21,018 nt of DNA from Zygnema cylindricum (taxonomy: Eukaryota; Streptophyta; Zygnematophyceae; Zygnematales; Zygnemataceae), in NCBI GenBank assembly GCA_037447655.1, contig JBBHKE010001491.1:1-21018 (forward strand), read 5' to 3'. Positions within the stretch are counted from its first letter, which is position 1. Every line of letters starts with the position of its first letter. This document shows positions 7,794-17,435 of the stretch, piece by piece. Below the pieces are notes generated by a model. That model made no database searches and was not told where the DNA came from. It saw only the letters and a program-made list of their open reading frames with translations. Made by a program: the position numbers and the translations under genes.

Positions 7794-10700
7794 ATGGCTT
7801 CTCGTATGCGAGTTTCGGCTATTCTATGCACTCTCCTCCTCCAAGTGATATCACCTCCCACGATGGCTCAAATTCCAATTCTAGGAATACCCGCTCTTTT
7901 TCCTAGTCCTCCTCCTCCACCCCCAAGGCCTCCTCCCTCTCCCCCCCCGCCTCCATCACCTCCTCCACGTCCTCCACCTCCTCCTCCATCTCCTCCTCCA
8001 TCTCCTCCACCTCCCCCACCATCCCCACCTCCATCTCCTCCTCCACCACCATCTCCTCCTCCATCGCCTCCTCCATCTCCTCCACCATCTCCTCCTACTA
8101 TAGCCAGCCCCCCTCCTCCCATTCTATCTCTCGGTATCCCTCCAGTCTCAGTTGGAGTACCTCCCATCTCTATCGCTACTCCTCCAATTTCTGTGGGAAC
8201 CCCACCAGTTGATATTTCCACTCCTCCTATTTCTGTGGGAATCCCTCCAGTTGATATTTCCACTCCTCCTATTTCTGTGGGAATCCCTCCAGTTGATATT
8301 TCCACTCCTCCTATTTCTGTGGGAGTCCCTCCAGTTGATATTTCCACTCCTCCTATTTCTGTGGGAACTCCTCCAATTTCTGTGGGAGTCCCTCCAGTTG
8401 ATATCTCCACGCCTCCAATCTCTGTAGGAACTCCTCCAATTGATATCTCCACTCCTCCCCTCCCTCTCTCCCTCTCCGCCATTCGTGGCAAGGTGGTGTG
8501 CGATCGCTGTTGGGACGCCGCCAATCCCGCCTCTCTGGACGACCCGGTGGGAGGAGTTCAGGTACAGTTTCTTCTCAATATAATTAGTGTGGATTTCGTT
8601 TTGACGCACAGTACAAGAACTACTAGATGTTCTAGCATCTAAAACCTTTTTTGTTGTTTTTGTGATTTCAGATTACTGTAAACTGCTCAGTCCAGACAAC
8701 TTCCGGAAACTCGTTTGTCGCAGTTACTGGAACGACAGCGTTGGATGGAAGTTTTTCGGTGAGGATTAGTACTCCTTTGCGAGGATTTCTTATTTGTTTA
8801 TTTATTTTTTAATAGGCTTCTGAATTTTGTTAATCTCAGCTGTCTTTTTAACTTTCAAAAACTTCTCTTTGGAGGCTTCTACCTGACTGAAACCTGATCT
8901 TACATAAGGCAAAAACTAAAAGACAGAGTTGAGGAAAGGTCTAATCATTGGAATTTTTTTTCTTCTAATGGACAGATAAGCTTAAGCTCTGCTGCAAACA
9001 CCGACTTTCTGTCGAAATTATTCGTCAGTGGAGTTCCGACAAATGGGCTTCAAACAGGCTCCAGTGTTGCAGGCTGTAAAATTGAAGTTACTTCTTCTAC
9101 TTGTCCAATTTTGTCTTACAATGATGGAATCTGCCTTGAAGGAGGAATAGAGGTGAGACTTTCTTCGGCAGGAGCTAATTTCATTTATACCGCCATAATA
9201 ATACCTTTTAAATGTTTATTTTAATCTCAAATATTTATTGTAATTCAACAATCGATATTCAATTGCCATGATCAATGCTCATTCTCCGTTTAACTGTCCT
9301 TCTCTAGGAGTAATTGCGTTCTGGTTACCTACATTACTCGATTAAAGCTGCTTCTTTTAGTTTCCATCATTCTAACTTGAAAAAAATATGGATTTCCAGG
9401 GAAATGGCTGGACCAGTGCAGTGGGTCTCCTGAACCTCGGAGCCTCAGCAGACATCAATATTGGAGGGGATATCTGTACCTCTCCTCTGGCAAAGGACCT
9501 CAGCTGCCCCACGACCTCCGTTCCTCCCATCTCTCTCTTCACACCTCCCACTCTTTCTACTCCCCCAATTTCAGTAGGAATTCCTCCCATTTCTGTGGGA
9601 ACTCCTCCAATTTCTGTAGGAATTCCTCCCGTTGATATTTCCACTCCTCCAATTTCTGTAGGAATTCCTCCAGTTGATATTTCTACGCCTCCAATTTCTG
9701 TGGGAACTCCTCCAATTTCTGTAGGAATCCCTCCCGTTGATATTTCCACTCCTCCAATTTCTGTGGGGGTCCCTCCAATTGATATCTCCACTCCTCCAAT
9801 TTCTGTAGGAACTCCTCCAATTTCCGTGGGAACTCCTCCCCTCCTCTCCCTCTCCGCCATTCGTGGCAAGGTGGTGTGCGATCGCTGTTGGGACGCCGCC
9901 AATCCCGCCTCTCTGGACGACCCGCTGGGAGGAGTTCAGGTACAGTTTCTTCTCACCATAGTTAGCGTGGAGTTGTCTTTGAATGTTGCTGGAAAACGAA
10001 AATGATCTAATGTTACTTTTTGTTGTTTTTAATTTCAGATTACCGTTAACTGCTCAGTCCAGACCTCTTCCACAAACTCGTTTGTCGCAGTCACGGGAAC
10101 GACAGCGGTAGATGGAAGCTTCTCGGTGAGAATTACAGCTTCCCTCTCAATTCTCTCAATAATTGACGAACTTCTGTATTGTTTTCTTTGTAACTATTTT
10201 GTTGATCTCAGAATCCTGTAACAATTTCAGAAGGTTGTGACCAAATTTAAGTGTGAATCTTGAAATATCTTTTTATTTGGACATTTTAATCAGAATGTAA
10301 CCTGATCTTTCTAAGGTATTAGAAAAAATATTTAAGAAACCATTCTTATGAATTTGCTTTTTTTGTCCTTTCCTAATGAACAGATAAGCTTGAGCTCTGC
10401 CGCAAATTCCGATTTCCTATCCAAACTATTTGTGGACGGAGTCCCATCAAATGGACTCCTCACAGGCTCCAGTGTTGCCGGCTGCAAAATTGGAGTGGAT
10501 TCTTCGACTTGCCCAATAGTGTCTTACAGCGACGGAATTTGCCTTGAAGGAGGAATAGAGGTGAGAATTTAAACTTGCTTTCTTTACACCTAATCACATC
10601 GATTCCTGTGTTTCAGTAATTATCAGTTCCTTGTATTGAAAGTCCATTATATTTGTTTCTTTTTGGTTGCTATCATTCTAACTTGAAAAATATATGGTTT

Positions 10701-13053
10701 TCCAGGGAAATGCTATGACCAGTGCAGTGGGTCTCCTGAACCTCGGAGCCTCAGCAGACATCAATATTGGAGGGAACATCTGTACCTCTCCTCTGGCAAA
10801 GGACCTCAGCTGTCCGACGACTTCCGTTCCTCCCATCTCTCTCTTCACACCTCCCACTCTTTCTACTCCCCCAATTTCAGTAGGAATTCCTCCCATATCT
10901 GTGGGAACTCCTCCAATTTCCGTAGGAATCCCTCCAATTGATATCTCCACTCCTCCCATTTCTGTAGGAACTCCTCCAGTTGATATTTCCACCCCTCCAA
11001 TTTCCGTAGGAACTCCTCCAATTGATATTTCCACTCCTCCAATTTCAGTGGGAACTCCTCCAATTGATATTTCCACTCCTCCAATTTCCATAGGAACTCC
11101 TCCGATTGATATCTCCACCCCTCCAATTTCCGTAGGAACTCCTCCAATTGATATTTCCACCCCTCCAATTTCCGTAGGAACTCCTCCAATTGATATTTCC
11201 ACTCCTCCAATTTCCGTTGGCACTCCTCCAATTTCAGTGGGAACTCCTCCAATTGATATTTCCACTCCTCCAATTTCCATAGGAACTCCTCCGATTGATA
11301 TCTCCACCCCTCCAATTTCCGTAGGAACTCCTCCAATTGATATTTCCACTCCTCCAATTTCTGTAGGAACTCCTCCAATTGATGTTTCCACTCCTCCAAT
11401 TCCTATCTCCACTCCTCCGATTTCTGTCTCCACTCCTCCCATTTCTATCTCCACTCCTCCGATTGATGTTTCCACTCCTCCCATTTCTATCTCCACTCCT
11501 CCGATTGATGTTTCCACTCCTCCAATTTCTGTCTCCTCTCCTCCAATTTCAGTCTCCACTCCTCCCATTTTTATCTCCACTCCTCCAATTTCCACCCCTC
11601 CAGTTGATGTTTCTACTCCTCCAGCTCCCCCTGTTCCTGGAGTCACTGGAGATCCCCATTTTACTGGAGCTGATGGATCTCGCTATGATTTCTCAGGTAA
11701 AAATTGTTAACGTGCTGACAATTTTCTTCGACAAGTATCTATTTGTCGAAGCTTGTACTTTTTTTTCAATTGCAACGTTTACAGCGTTGTAAAATGTCAA
11801 TGCCACCATACCGCCAATTTACCATCTCAAAATAATAGCAATTAAGACTCGCACAATTTCCAACCTGTTGCGTCATTGGTCGAAAACATTAAATGGTTAA
11901 AATTAATCCACGTTGATATACGTAATTATTGCATGTTACCGCAATTGTCTTTCTATTTCAAAAAGTTTCTAACATTCTATATTTTCTACCCAATTTGTTT
12001 TTCCAGGCGATCCCAACACTACGTACTGCCTAATCAGTGACTCACATGTCCACATCAATGTATTCTATGGAGGTCGTTACGACCAGTGGGGAGACAATCC
12101 CCACAAATCTCTCACATGGATTCGTCAAATGGGAGTCCTTTGGGATCATCACAGTGTCACATTCTCGGCACGTAGTGGCGCCAGGTGGCAGTACGACAAT
12201 GGCTACTTGGATCGCATCCAAATCGACGGTCAACATATCAAACTTGGTCAGGCGGGAGATTTTTGTGAACGTGCAAATGGTAAAATCAAAGTAACATGGG
12301 TGGCGGCAAAAATTCAAAGTGCCGATGATTTAATAGACATTTACGAATTATCAATTCCTGGTGTGTTGAAATTACGTATCAATTTGCGACCCGAAATCGC
12401 TCTTTTGCGTACGGAAACGGATGGATTGGTGCACATTGATTTCGAATTGCCAGAAGCTATGTTGTCAAACAAGGCACACGGAATTTTGGGCCAAACATTC
12501 CGAACCGATCACAAAGATAGACTGTAAGTTCTCATTCTGTAACTTCTTTTGTTTTAAAAGGTGTTGTTTTGTTAAATTGTCTGATACGTTTCCCATAAAA
12601 CGCTGAAACAATTTGAAAAAAAGTAATGTAGTACCCTGAAAAACTTCGAGAAAAGCTGTTCATTGACCATTTTCTTGTTGGTTGTTTGTGAAATGCAGTG
12701 CAAAGCAAAAATTGGAGTACAGCGAACTTTTCAATGCATATGTGGTTCCCGGAGACAATGCTGAGGGATTTATTGACGGAAATGTGGAAGATTATCACTC
12801 TTCCGGGTTACTTCAAGCAGATTGTCATTTCAGTCGTTTTGCTTTTGGTTCTTCCCGAAACAAGAAAACTCCGAAAGCAATTGAGTTACAATCAACAGGA
12901 GGTAAAAACATTATTGGGAAAAGAGTTCACCTGAATCGTCGTTTGGGAATGTCACTTGCCGAGACACGAAAACGACGAGAAGAGTTGATTGAACAACAAA
13001 AGCAGTTAAAAATATTGGTCGCGAGATTCGCAAAATTACCCAAAAAACTTTAG
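7794..13053 (+). CDS. Chimeric proline-rich secreted protein with Ole e 1-like and root-cap domains
   Basis: Nine exons are read from GT-AG sites and frame: 7794-8561, 8672-8758, 8976-9152, 9400-9939, 10039-10125, 10384-10560, 10706-11696, 12007-12523 and 12699-13053. They total 3699 nt, or 1232 residues. The start has A at -3 and G at +4 and opens a signal peptide (residues 1-25, hydrophobic core ILCTLLLQV, likely cut after TMA). Next come a PPPSPPP stalk (about 38-103), TPPI heptads, an Ole e 1-like domain (230-380), heptads, a second such domain (498-648), a long heptad array (about 660-920), a root-cap/VWD-like domain opening GDPHFTGADG (927 to about 1170), and a Lys/Arg-rich tail. Polyproline stretches of this kind are hydroxylated and arabinosylated in plant walls, so an extracellular-matrix role is inferred. 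There is no YXY cross-link motif and no C-terminal hydrophobic anchor. All introns are phase 0 except the last two. The exon model is convincing; the function is not known. Confidence 0.85.
7905..8100 (+). repeat. Polyproline PPPSPPP stalk coding repeat
   Basis: TCCTCC/CCACC-type trinucleotide repeats encode about 65 residues of SPPP, RPPP and SPPPPP motifs near the mature N-terminus. This resembles the stalks of extensins and of algal pherophorin-like wall proteins. Contiguous prolines predict hydroxyproline arabinosylation. The antisense strand gives a Gly-rich or Glu-rich shadow frame only. Confidence 0.85.
8140..8458 (+). repeat. TPPI heptad array 1 (21/42-bp coding repeat)
   Basis: Encodes alternating TPPISVG and PPVDIS/PPIDIS heptads, giving a 42-bp higher-order unit such as STPPISVGIPPVDI. 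Units are nearly identical at DNA level, so the array is recent or homogenised. Array 1 prefers PPVDIS, unlike array 3. Confidence 0.85.
8481..9507 (+). other. Ole e 1-like domain, unit 1 (exons 1 end to 4 start)
   Basis: Residues 230-380 start IRGKVVCDRC, the pattern that opens pollen Ole e 1/extensin-like domains. They also hold NCS, GTTALDGSFS (like the Td-x-G-F strand), AGCK, STCP, GIC, DIC and LSC. The eight cysteines suit disulfide pairing in a secreted beta-barrel. The domain is split by three phase-0 introns. The family call rests on the opening motif and cysteine layout and is moderately sure. Confidence 0.6.
9520..9840 (+). repeat. TPPI heptad array 2
   Basis: The same 21/42-bp unit family as array 1, lying between the two Ole e 1-like domains. 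It mixes PPISVG with PPVDIS and a few PPIDIS units. It ends in the leader LLSLSA before the second domain, like the LPLSLSA that ends array 1. Confidence 0.85.
9859..10813 (+). other. Ole e 1-like domain, unit 2 (duplicate)
   Basis: Residues 498-648 repeat unit 1 with about 15 differences in 151 residues, and every cysteine is kept. The internal exons have the same lengths (87 and 177 nt), and the intron starts (GTACAGTTTCTTCTCA) and ends (TCATTCTAACTTGAAAAA before the next acceptor) are still alike. This is a tandem duplication of an exon cassette with phase-0 borders. Confidence 0.8.
10850..11630 (+). repeat. TPPI heptad array 3 (longest)
   Basis: About 260 codons of heptads. The first two thirds are mostly the 42-bp unit encoding STPPISVGTPPIDI. 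The last third loses the Gly and becomes STPPISI, STPPIDV and STPPISV, then PAPPVPG before the root-cap domain. The antisense strand stays open for 322 codons only because the unit lacks stop codons in that frame. Confidence 0.85.
11648..12870 (+). other. Root-cap / VWD-like C-terminal domain (exons 7 end to 9)
   Basis: Starts GDPHFTGADGSRYDFSG, then CLISDSHVHINVFYGGR, LTWIRQMGVLW, HHSVTFSA, HIDFELPEAM, HGILGQTFR and SSGLLQADCHFSRF. This order matches plant root-cap/LEA-like proteins: GDPHFTGADG, FCLVSD-x-LHINA, DFTWVQALG, a VLGQTYRP-like motif, then SSLF-x-x-DC. Those are secreted proteins of unclear biochemical function. The carboxy-terminal DC is kept. Introns interrupt after DFSG and at HKDRL. 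Confidence 0.75.
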
Positions 13054-13826
13054 TAGACATAGATGTCAGGATTTGTCGTAGTAAAAAAAAAAAATTCTTC
13101 TAAAATTTATGTATTTCAGTGTACTTGTAGACCACCTTTCGCTTTTTCGACTCAGAAAGCATATGGAAATTCATTCTATTCATCCGAAGATGCCAAAGGG
13201 TAGTAGTTTATTTGTTTTGACTATGACCATCACGTAGACATGATTAGAACAACGCATCAATTTTTTTTGTAATTTTTTTTGACCACTTTTAGTTACACTC
13301 TGGAACAGTGTTTATAGATGGTAATTTACCATGATTTAGATCTTAGATAATAAGTTTTTGAGCATTAGGACCTCCTATTTTAGTGAAGGCAATCGTGTCA
13401 AAATGTATATTTATTTCCTTAAAAGATTTTTTGAAAGAATTTTTGATTTTATGGGATGGAGTATCGAAACATGAATTGTTGTGTAATTTTTCATTGTATG
13501 GCACCCCCTAAGCATTTACAAATGGACGAAATACACAAGATAATTTGTAGATAAATAGCTTAAATATTGTATAAAAATTACGACATGACTTTTGCATTAT
13601 TTTGTTTGGCTTTCTTAAATAGAATGTTGAAGATTTTTATTCTGAAATAAAGGGCAAATATTTTGGATGCTTTTCGTCTGGAAACCTATTTTCTTGAATG
13701 AAACAAATCATGAAAAATAATGGTGATTGTGATTTCATAATGAAGAACGAGGCTGAGGGCAAAAGGGAGAGGAAGAGAGAGAGGGATAGGAGTGGACTCC
13801 TTCAATTTCTCCTCTTCGAAAACTAG
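13054..13826. other. 3' flank of the wall-protein gene, no gene seen
   Basis: AT-rich DNA with an AATAAA at 13646-13651, about 590 bp after the stop. It could be a poly(A) signal, but T-rich and AATAA-like words are common here, so the transcript end is not resolved. A purine-rich tract follows at about 13746-13795. Confidence 0.35.
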
Positions 13827-13834
13827 TATATAAG
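13827..13834 (+). promoter_or_regulatory. Isolated TATA-like box
   Basis: TATATAAG is followed by a purine run and then CT-rich DNA. It resembles a plant core promoter, but no coding gene can be traced downstream before the convergent gene at 17423. A noncoding transcript or chance are equally possible. Confidence 0.2.
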
Positions 13835-13852
13835 GGAGGAGGAGAAAAGCCA

Positions 13853-14720
13853 AGTTATCACCTTTCTCCCTCTCTTCCTTTATCCCTTTCCCTCCCTTTT
13901 ACAAAAGAGGGAGAGGCGGTTGTCATCCATCCCTCTGTTTCTGTCTACATTTTCCTCCTAGGATAAGAAAGTGAGGGAAAAGGTCATAACCTCCCTCTTC
14001 CTCTCCCTTCCTTTTTTTCTATTTCCTTACCTTTAGTTTACGAAAATCGAGACACTTATCATCTGGTCTCTCATATTTTTTCTCTCTCACTCTTTGTCAT
14101 CTCTCATGTTTTCTCTCGTATTTTTTCTCTCGCTCTCTATTCCGCACTCTCCGGTGGTCAGCAATAGTGTGGGTCGACATCTCTCCCTCCCCCCCAGCCT
14201 CGATCAGCAGTCACATTCTTCTACATACAAATTGACAATCTGCCAGTCGAGTAGATCTTTCCTCTTTCCCTCACATATAAAAATAACACTGTAAGCATCA
14301 TAAAACTAGAAAAAATGCAAGTATACTTATTTTTCCGATGTTTTCTTTACGAGCTCTAATTCCCTTTCATCACCTTCCCTACAAATCTCCACATAGACAA
14401 ATACAAAACTTTTCCCAATTTCCCTTCATTCACTCCATTTCCCCATTCCCCCTCCATTTTGATCATTCTGGCCCTTTCCCCTTTCCCCACTCCTCCTCCC
14501 TTTTCATACATATTCTCCTTCTTGACCCACCATGTTGCCCTCCTCCCCCCCCCCCTCTCTATTTATCTCTTCCACCACCTCCACCTAAATCTCACACATT
14601 CAAAGTCCACCACCACTTCATTTTTTTTAAATCGCGGAAATTTTTTAATCACACAAATAAAGGGCCGGAGTGTCGAACCCTCTCTCTCTCTCCCTCTCCC
14701 TCTCCCTTTACAAAAGAAGG
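13853..14720. repeat. Polypyrimidine tracts
   Basis: Long CT-rich blocks (13855-14035, 14075-14210 and 14300-14715) are separated by mixed sequence, including a C-rich run near 14550. Open frames here (14094-14294 and 14338-14784, plus) are Ser/Pro/Leu/Phe low complexity with no recognised domain. Confidence 0.8.
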
Positions 14721-14760
14721 GTTAGTTATGCATGCCACAATAGAAACTGTAAGAAAAAAT

Positions 14761-14822
14761 TTAGACACACGGATAAAGTTTTAGATACACGCATAAAATT
14801 TGAAGTACACGGATAAAAATTG
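14761..14822. repeat. Three tandem copies of a ~20-bp unit
   Basis: Units resembling TTAGATACACGGATAAA occur at about 14761, 14781 and 14801, diverged by a few bases each. Confidence 0.6.
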
Positions 14823-15143
14823 TATGGAGTGCTAAAAAAAAATTGTAACTGGGTGGTTATATATGCCACACTAAAATTTGTCACCAAATTGTAGCTCCCC
14901 TTCCCTTCCTCTTAACGACTCTCCATTGCTCTCTTCGCCTCTCTTCCCTTTCGCCCCTCCGACGAGGCATAGACATTTTTTAAAATGTCCATGTCTTTTC
15001 CCATTAATCGATAGCGGGAATCTTCCCTCGTGAGTTTGTGATTTGCTCTCAATTTCTCACTCGGTGGTTTTCGTTGAGCCTTCTGATGGAGTTCCCTCAA
15101 TCTATGGAGGCAAAACGGTTCTTTTTTTGGCGGTCCGTGTTGG

Positions 15144-15237
15144 AAATTACGATTTCCTGCAATACTTATTTCCGTCGAGATGTGCGATTCAAATTACGAT
15201 TTCGTGCGATACCTATTTGTGACGAGATGACGATTTG
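15144..15237. repeat. 47-bp tandem pair
   Basis: Units at 15144-15190 and 15191-15237 both begin AAATTACGATTTC and share GAGATG near the end. They are diverged, with no coding role seen. Confidence 0.6.
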
Positions 15238-15453
15238 AGGCGCATTACGATACCCAAACCATCAAGTTTCAGTTCGTACCGTTTTTATTCAGCTCAAGGT
15301 CGCATCCCAAGACTCTTTTTACCATACTACATTTGGGGTGGTTGTGAGGAGTTTGTGAGGCTGTGGTTCTTTAAGTTAGGGCTTTGTTGGACCTCCATCC
15401 TGATTGGGTAATAACTCAGATTGTTGGCTCCAACGGTTTACAATTGGGCACTA
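15238..15453. other. Spacer before the second MITE
   Basis: Mixed-composition DNA with no gene or repeat recognised. It ends at the TA target site at 15452-15453. Confidence 0.35.
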
Positions 15454-15642
15454 CACCGCGAATCGCTATTAGCGTTAAAAAATATTTAGTGTAAGAAAAA
15501 AATTAGTGCTATTATTGACACTAATTGAGCAGTACCTATATTAACGTAAAAAACAACGAGTTATTAATTCTATTTTAGGTTCGAGGGTCAAAATTTGGGG
15601 GCGCCGAATTAGCGTTATTAACGCTAATAGCGATTCACGGTG
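15454..15642. mobile_element. MITE with TA target-site duplication, copy 2
   Basis: 189-bp element flanked by TA (15452-15453 and 15643-15644). The left end CACCGCGAATCGCTATTAGC and the right end, reverse complemented, CACCGTGAATCGCTATTAGC match over about 25 bp with one mismatch. The end is the same as in the element at 2780-2996, while the interior differs. This defines a small family by terminal sequence. No ORF. Confidence 0.8.
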
Positions 15643-15677
15643 TAGAGTTCGAATTCGAGTATCTATTTCCTTCCCTT

Positions 15678-15792
15678 ACTACGCGACAGCATCTCCATCT
15701 CGACATTTTCTCATTCACTACGCGACAGCACCTGCTTCCGGTAAACGTGTACCTCCGGATCTCGACATTTTCTACATCACTACGCGACAGCA
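15678..15792. repeat. Three copies of ACTACGCGACAGCA
   Basis: Exact 14-mers at 15678-15691, 15717-15730 and 15779-15792. TCTCGACATTTTCT recurs between successive copies, so the unit is a diverged 39-62 bp tandem repeat. It lies just after the MITE. Confidence 0.75.
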
Positions 15793-15865
15793 CGCACATT
15801 GTCGAAACCACAAGTGTGACCCCCCCTAGGTCATTACTAGCCCCCCCCCCTCTCCCCATGAATCA

Positions 15866-16120
15866 TAACAGCAATACAATAATAATATAACAACAATATG
15901 ATAATAATATAACAACAATATAATATTAATATAACAACAATATAATAAAAACATAACGACAATAGAGTAACAATATAACAACAATATAATAATTATATAA
16001 CAGCAATATATAATAATATTAGAACAATAGAATAGTAATACAACGACAATAGAATAATAATATAACAACAATATAACAACGATAGAATAATAATATAACA
16101 ACAATAGAATAACAATACAA
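15866..16120. repeat. AAC/AAT trinucleotide-derived repeat
   Basis: About 250 bp of ATAACAACAATATAATAATA-like variants. Minus-strand frames over it (15826-16104) encode Tyr/Ile/Val/Leu low complexity and are not genes. Very AT-rich DNA between two convergent gene ends could act as a scaffold attachment region, but nothing here proves that. Confidence 0.8.
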
Positions 16121-16589
16121 ATATCTTCAAAAGAAAGCCTTGGACCTACTTAATATAAACTACATGACAAAAAAAAACAACATTACGATATTTTCACGAT
16201 AAAGATGGAAAAAAAAAGAACAGAAAAAAAACATTATTTTATTTCCCATCGGACTTTAAAGTTTGAATTTAAAAATGAAAAAAAAAAAAAAAAAAAAAAG
16301 AGGACAGAGAACCGAAAAAAGATTACAAAACATGTCGCAAAAGAAACAAGGAAAAAAAAAGTTTATTAATAAGGAGTTCCCGATTTACATTTTCAGAATA
16401 TCAAAATAATGGTAAAAAATTGATTTCTGACCTCTTTCTTACAAAATCGAATTAACTAACCAATTACTTCCCCCCCCCCCCCCCCTCCTTTTTTTTTCTT
16501 GTTTTCGCAACTTACAATTTTTTGTTTCTTTAAAAAACAAACTAAATTGTTAAGGGCACAGTAAATATTTTATTGTAGCTACACAAGCT
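16121..16589. repeat. Homopolymer-rich spacer
   Basis: Contains an A run of about 22 bp (near 16278-16299) and a C run of 16 (16470-16485) followed by T runs. No gene seen. Confidence 0.7.
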
Positions 16590-16665
16590 TCCAAAAAAAA
16601 AAAAGAGGTGAAAAAAAAAGAGATGAAAAAAGAAGGGATGAAAAAAAAAAGAGGTGAAAAAAAAA
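16590..16665. repeat. A-rich tandem repeat
   Basis: Four imperfect copies of a GAGGTGAAAAAAAAA-type unit, each about 17-20 bp. Confidence 0.6.
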
Positions 16666-17295
16666 TGTTTAAGTATTTTGTTTCATGTTTTTCCCATTCT
16701 AATCATAAAATTGGATGACATTTTTAAGATAAGTTTTACGCCGGTCGAAAACAACAAATAAAAGAAAAAAACAAAGAAATTGTGGGAAGTTGTGTTTGAC
16801 TATAAGAAAAGTTGATTTTCTTTTACACGGGGTTTTTAAATCTTGCTCGGGAAAGCTAAAAAAAGGATAAAAAATAATATATGGAATCATTTATAATCGA
16901 GATTTTTAAGCTTCTTTGGGGTTTTAAAAAGTTTTCCAAGATTATCCATGATATTTTTAGGGTTTAAAACGTTTTCTGAGAGTTTATTTTTTAGGGTTTT
17001 TTTTGCCACAACTAATCCAGTCACCATAATTAGTGTGGTAAACGCTGTCGAGACTTTCTTTGAGAAAAAAACCTAAATTTGTTTCATAAAAACATGAGAC
17101 CGAGAAATAAAGATAATTTGAATGTTCTAGGGTAGATTAACTTTTAAAAATATTACTTAAAATTACAATCCACAGTAATATTGATCAGAAGTAAAAAAAT
17201 TCATCAATTCTATAAAACAAATGGAGGAATACAGCAAGAGGTTAACAAAAGTTTTAAAAAATGTTAACATAAGGTCAATGGAAGTTCAGAATCAA
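16666..17295. other. AT-rich 3' flank of eIF2B delta, no gene seen
   Basis: AT-rich DNA downstream of the eIF2B delta stop on the minus strand. It was searched by eye in both orientations for a missing last exon encoding the usual PPTSVPVIV-type ending, and none was found. It probably includes the 3' untranslated region and poly(A) site, which could not be placed. Confidence 0.4.
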
Positions 17296-17435
17296 AGTCA
17301 ACAAAAGATTAAAACAAAGAAAACCAAAAAAAGTCAACAAAACTTCAAAAAAAAAAAAGTCAACAAAAGTGTAAAAAAATGAACAAACATTCGGACACAT
17401 GCAACAAACATTAAGAAATAAGTCAACAAAAGTCG
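17296..17435. repeat. Dispersed AGTCAACAAAA repeat
   Basis: AGTCAACAAAA-like words recur at about 17296, 17332, 17358 and 17421, with a variant AGTCGACAAAA at 17431. The stop codon and last six codons of the eIF2B delta frame fall inside this repeat. Confidence 0.6.

Noticed and set aside
10678-11646. 322-codon minus-strand frame (GGVEIS/GGVPTEI repeats), with similar frames at 9372-9902 and 7868-8524
   Set aside because: Exact antisense shadow of the TPPI heptad arrays. The repeat unit has no stop in that frame, and the plus strand has splice sites, a signal peptide and conserved domains.
14338-14784. 148-codon plus-strand frame
   Set aside because: Low-complexity Ser/Pro/His/Phe from a CT-rich tract, with no domain and no splice-supported extension.
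15678-15792. CRISPR-like array
   Set aside because: Only three short repeats, unequal spacers that share sequence with each other, and a plant nuclear context.
15826-16104. 92-codon Tyr/Ile-rich minus-strand frame
   Set aside because: Translation of an AAC/AAT trinucleotide-type repeat.
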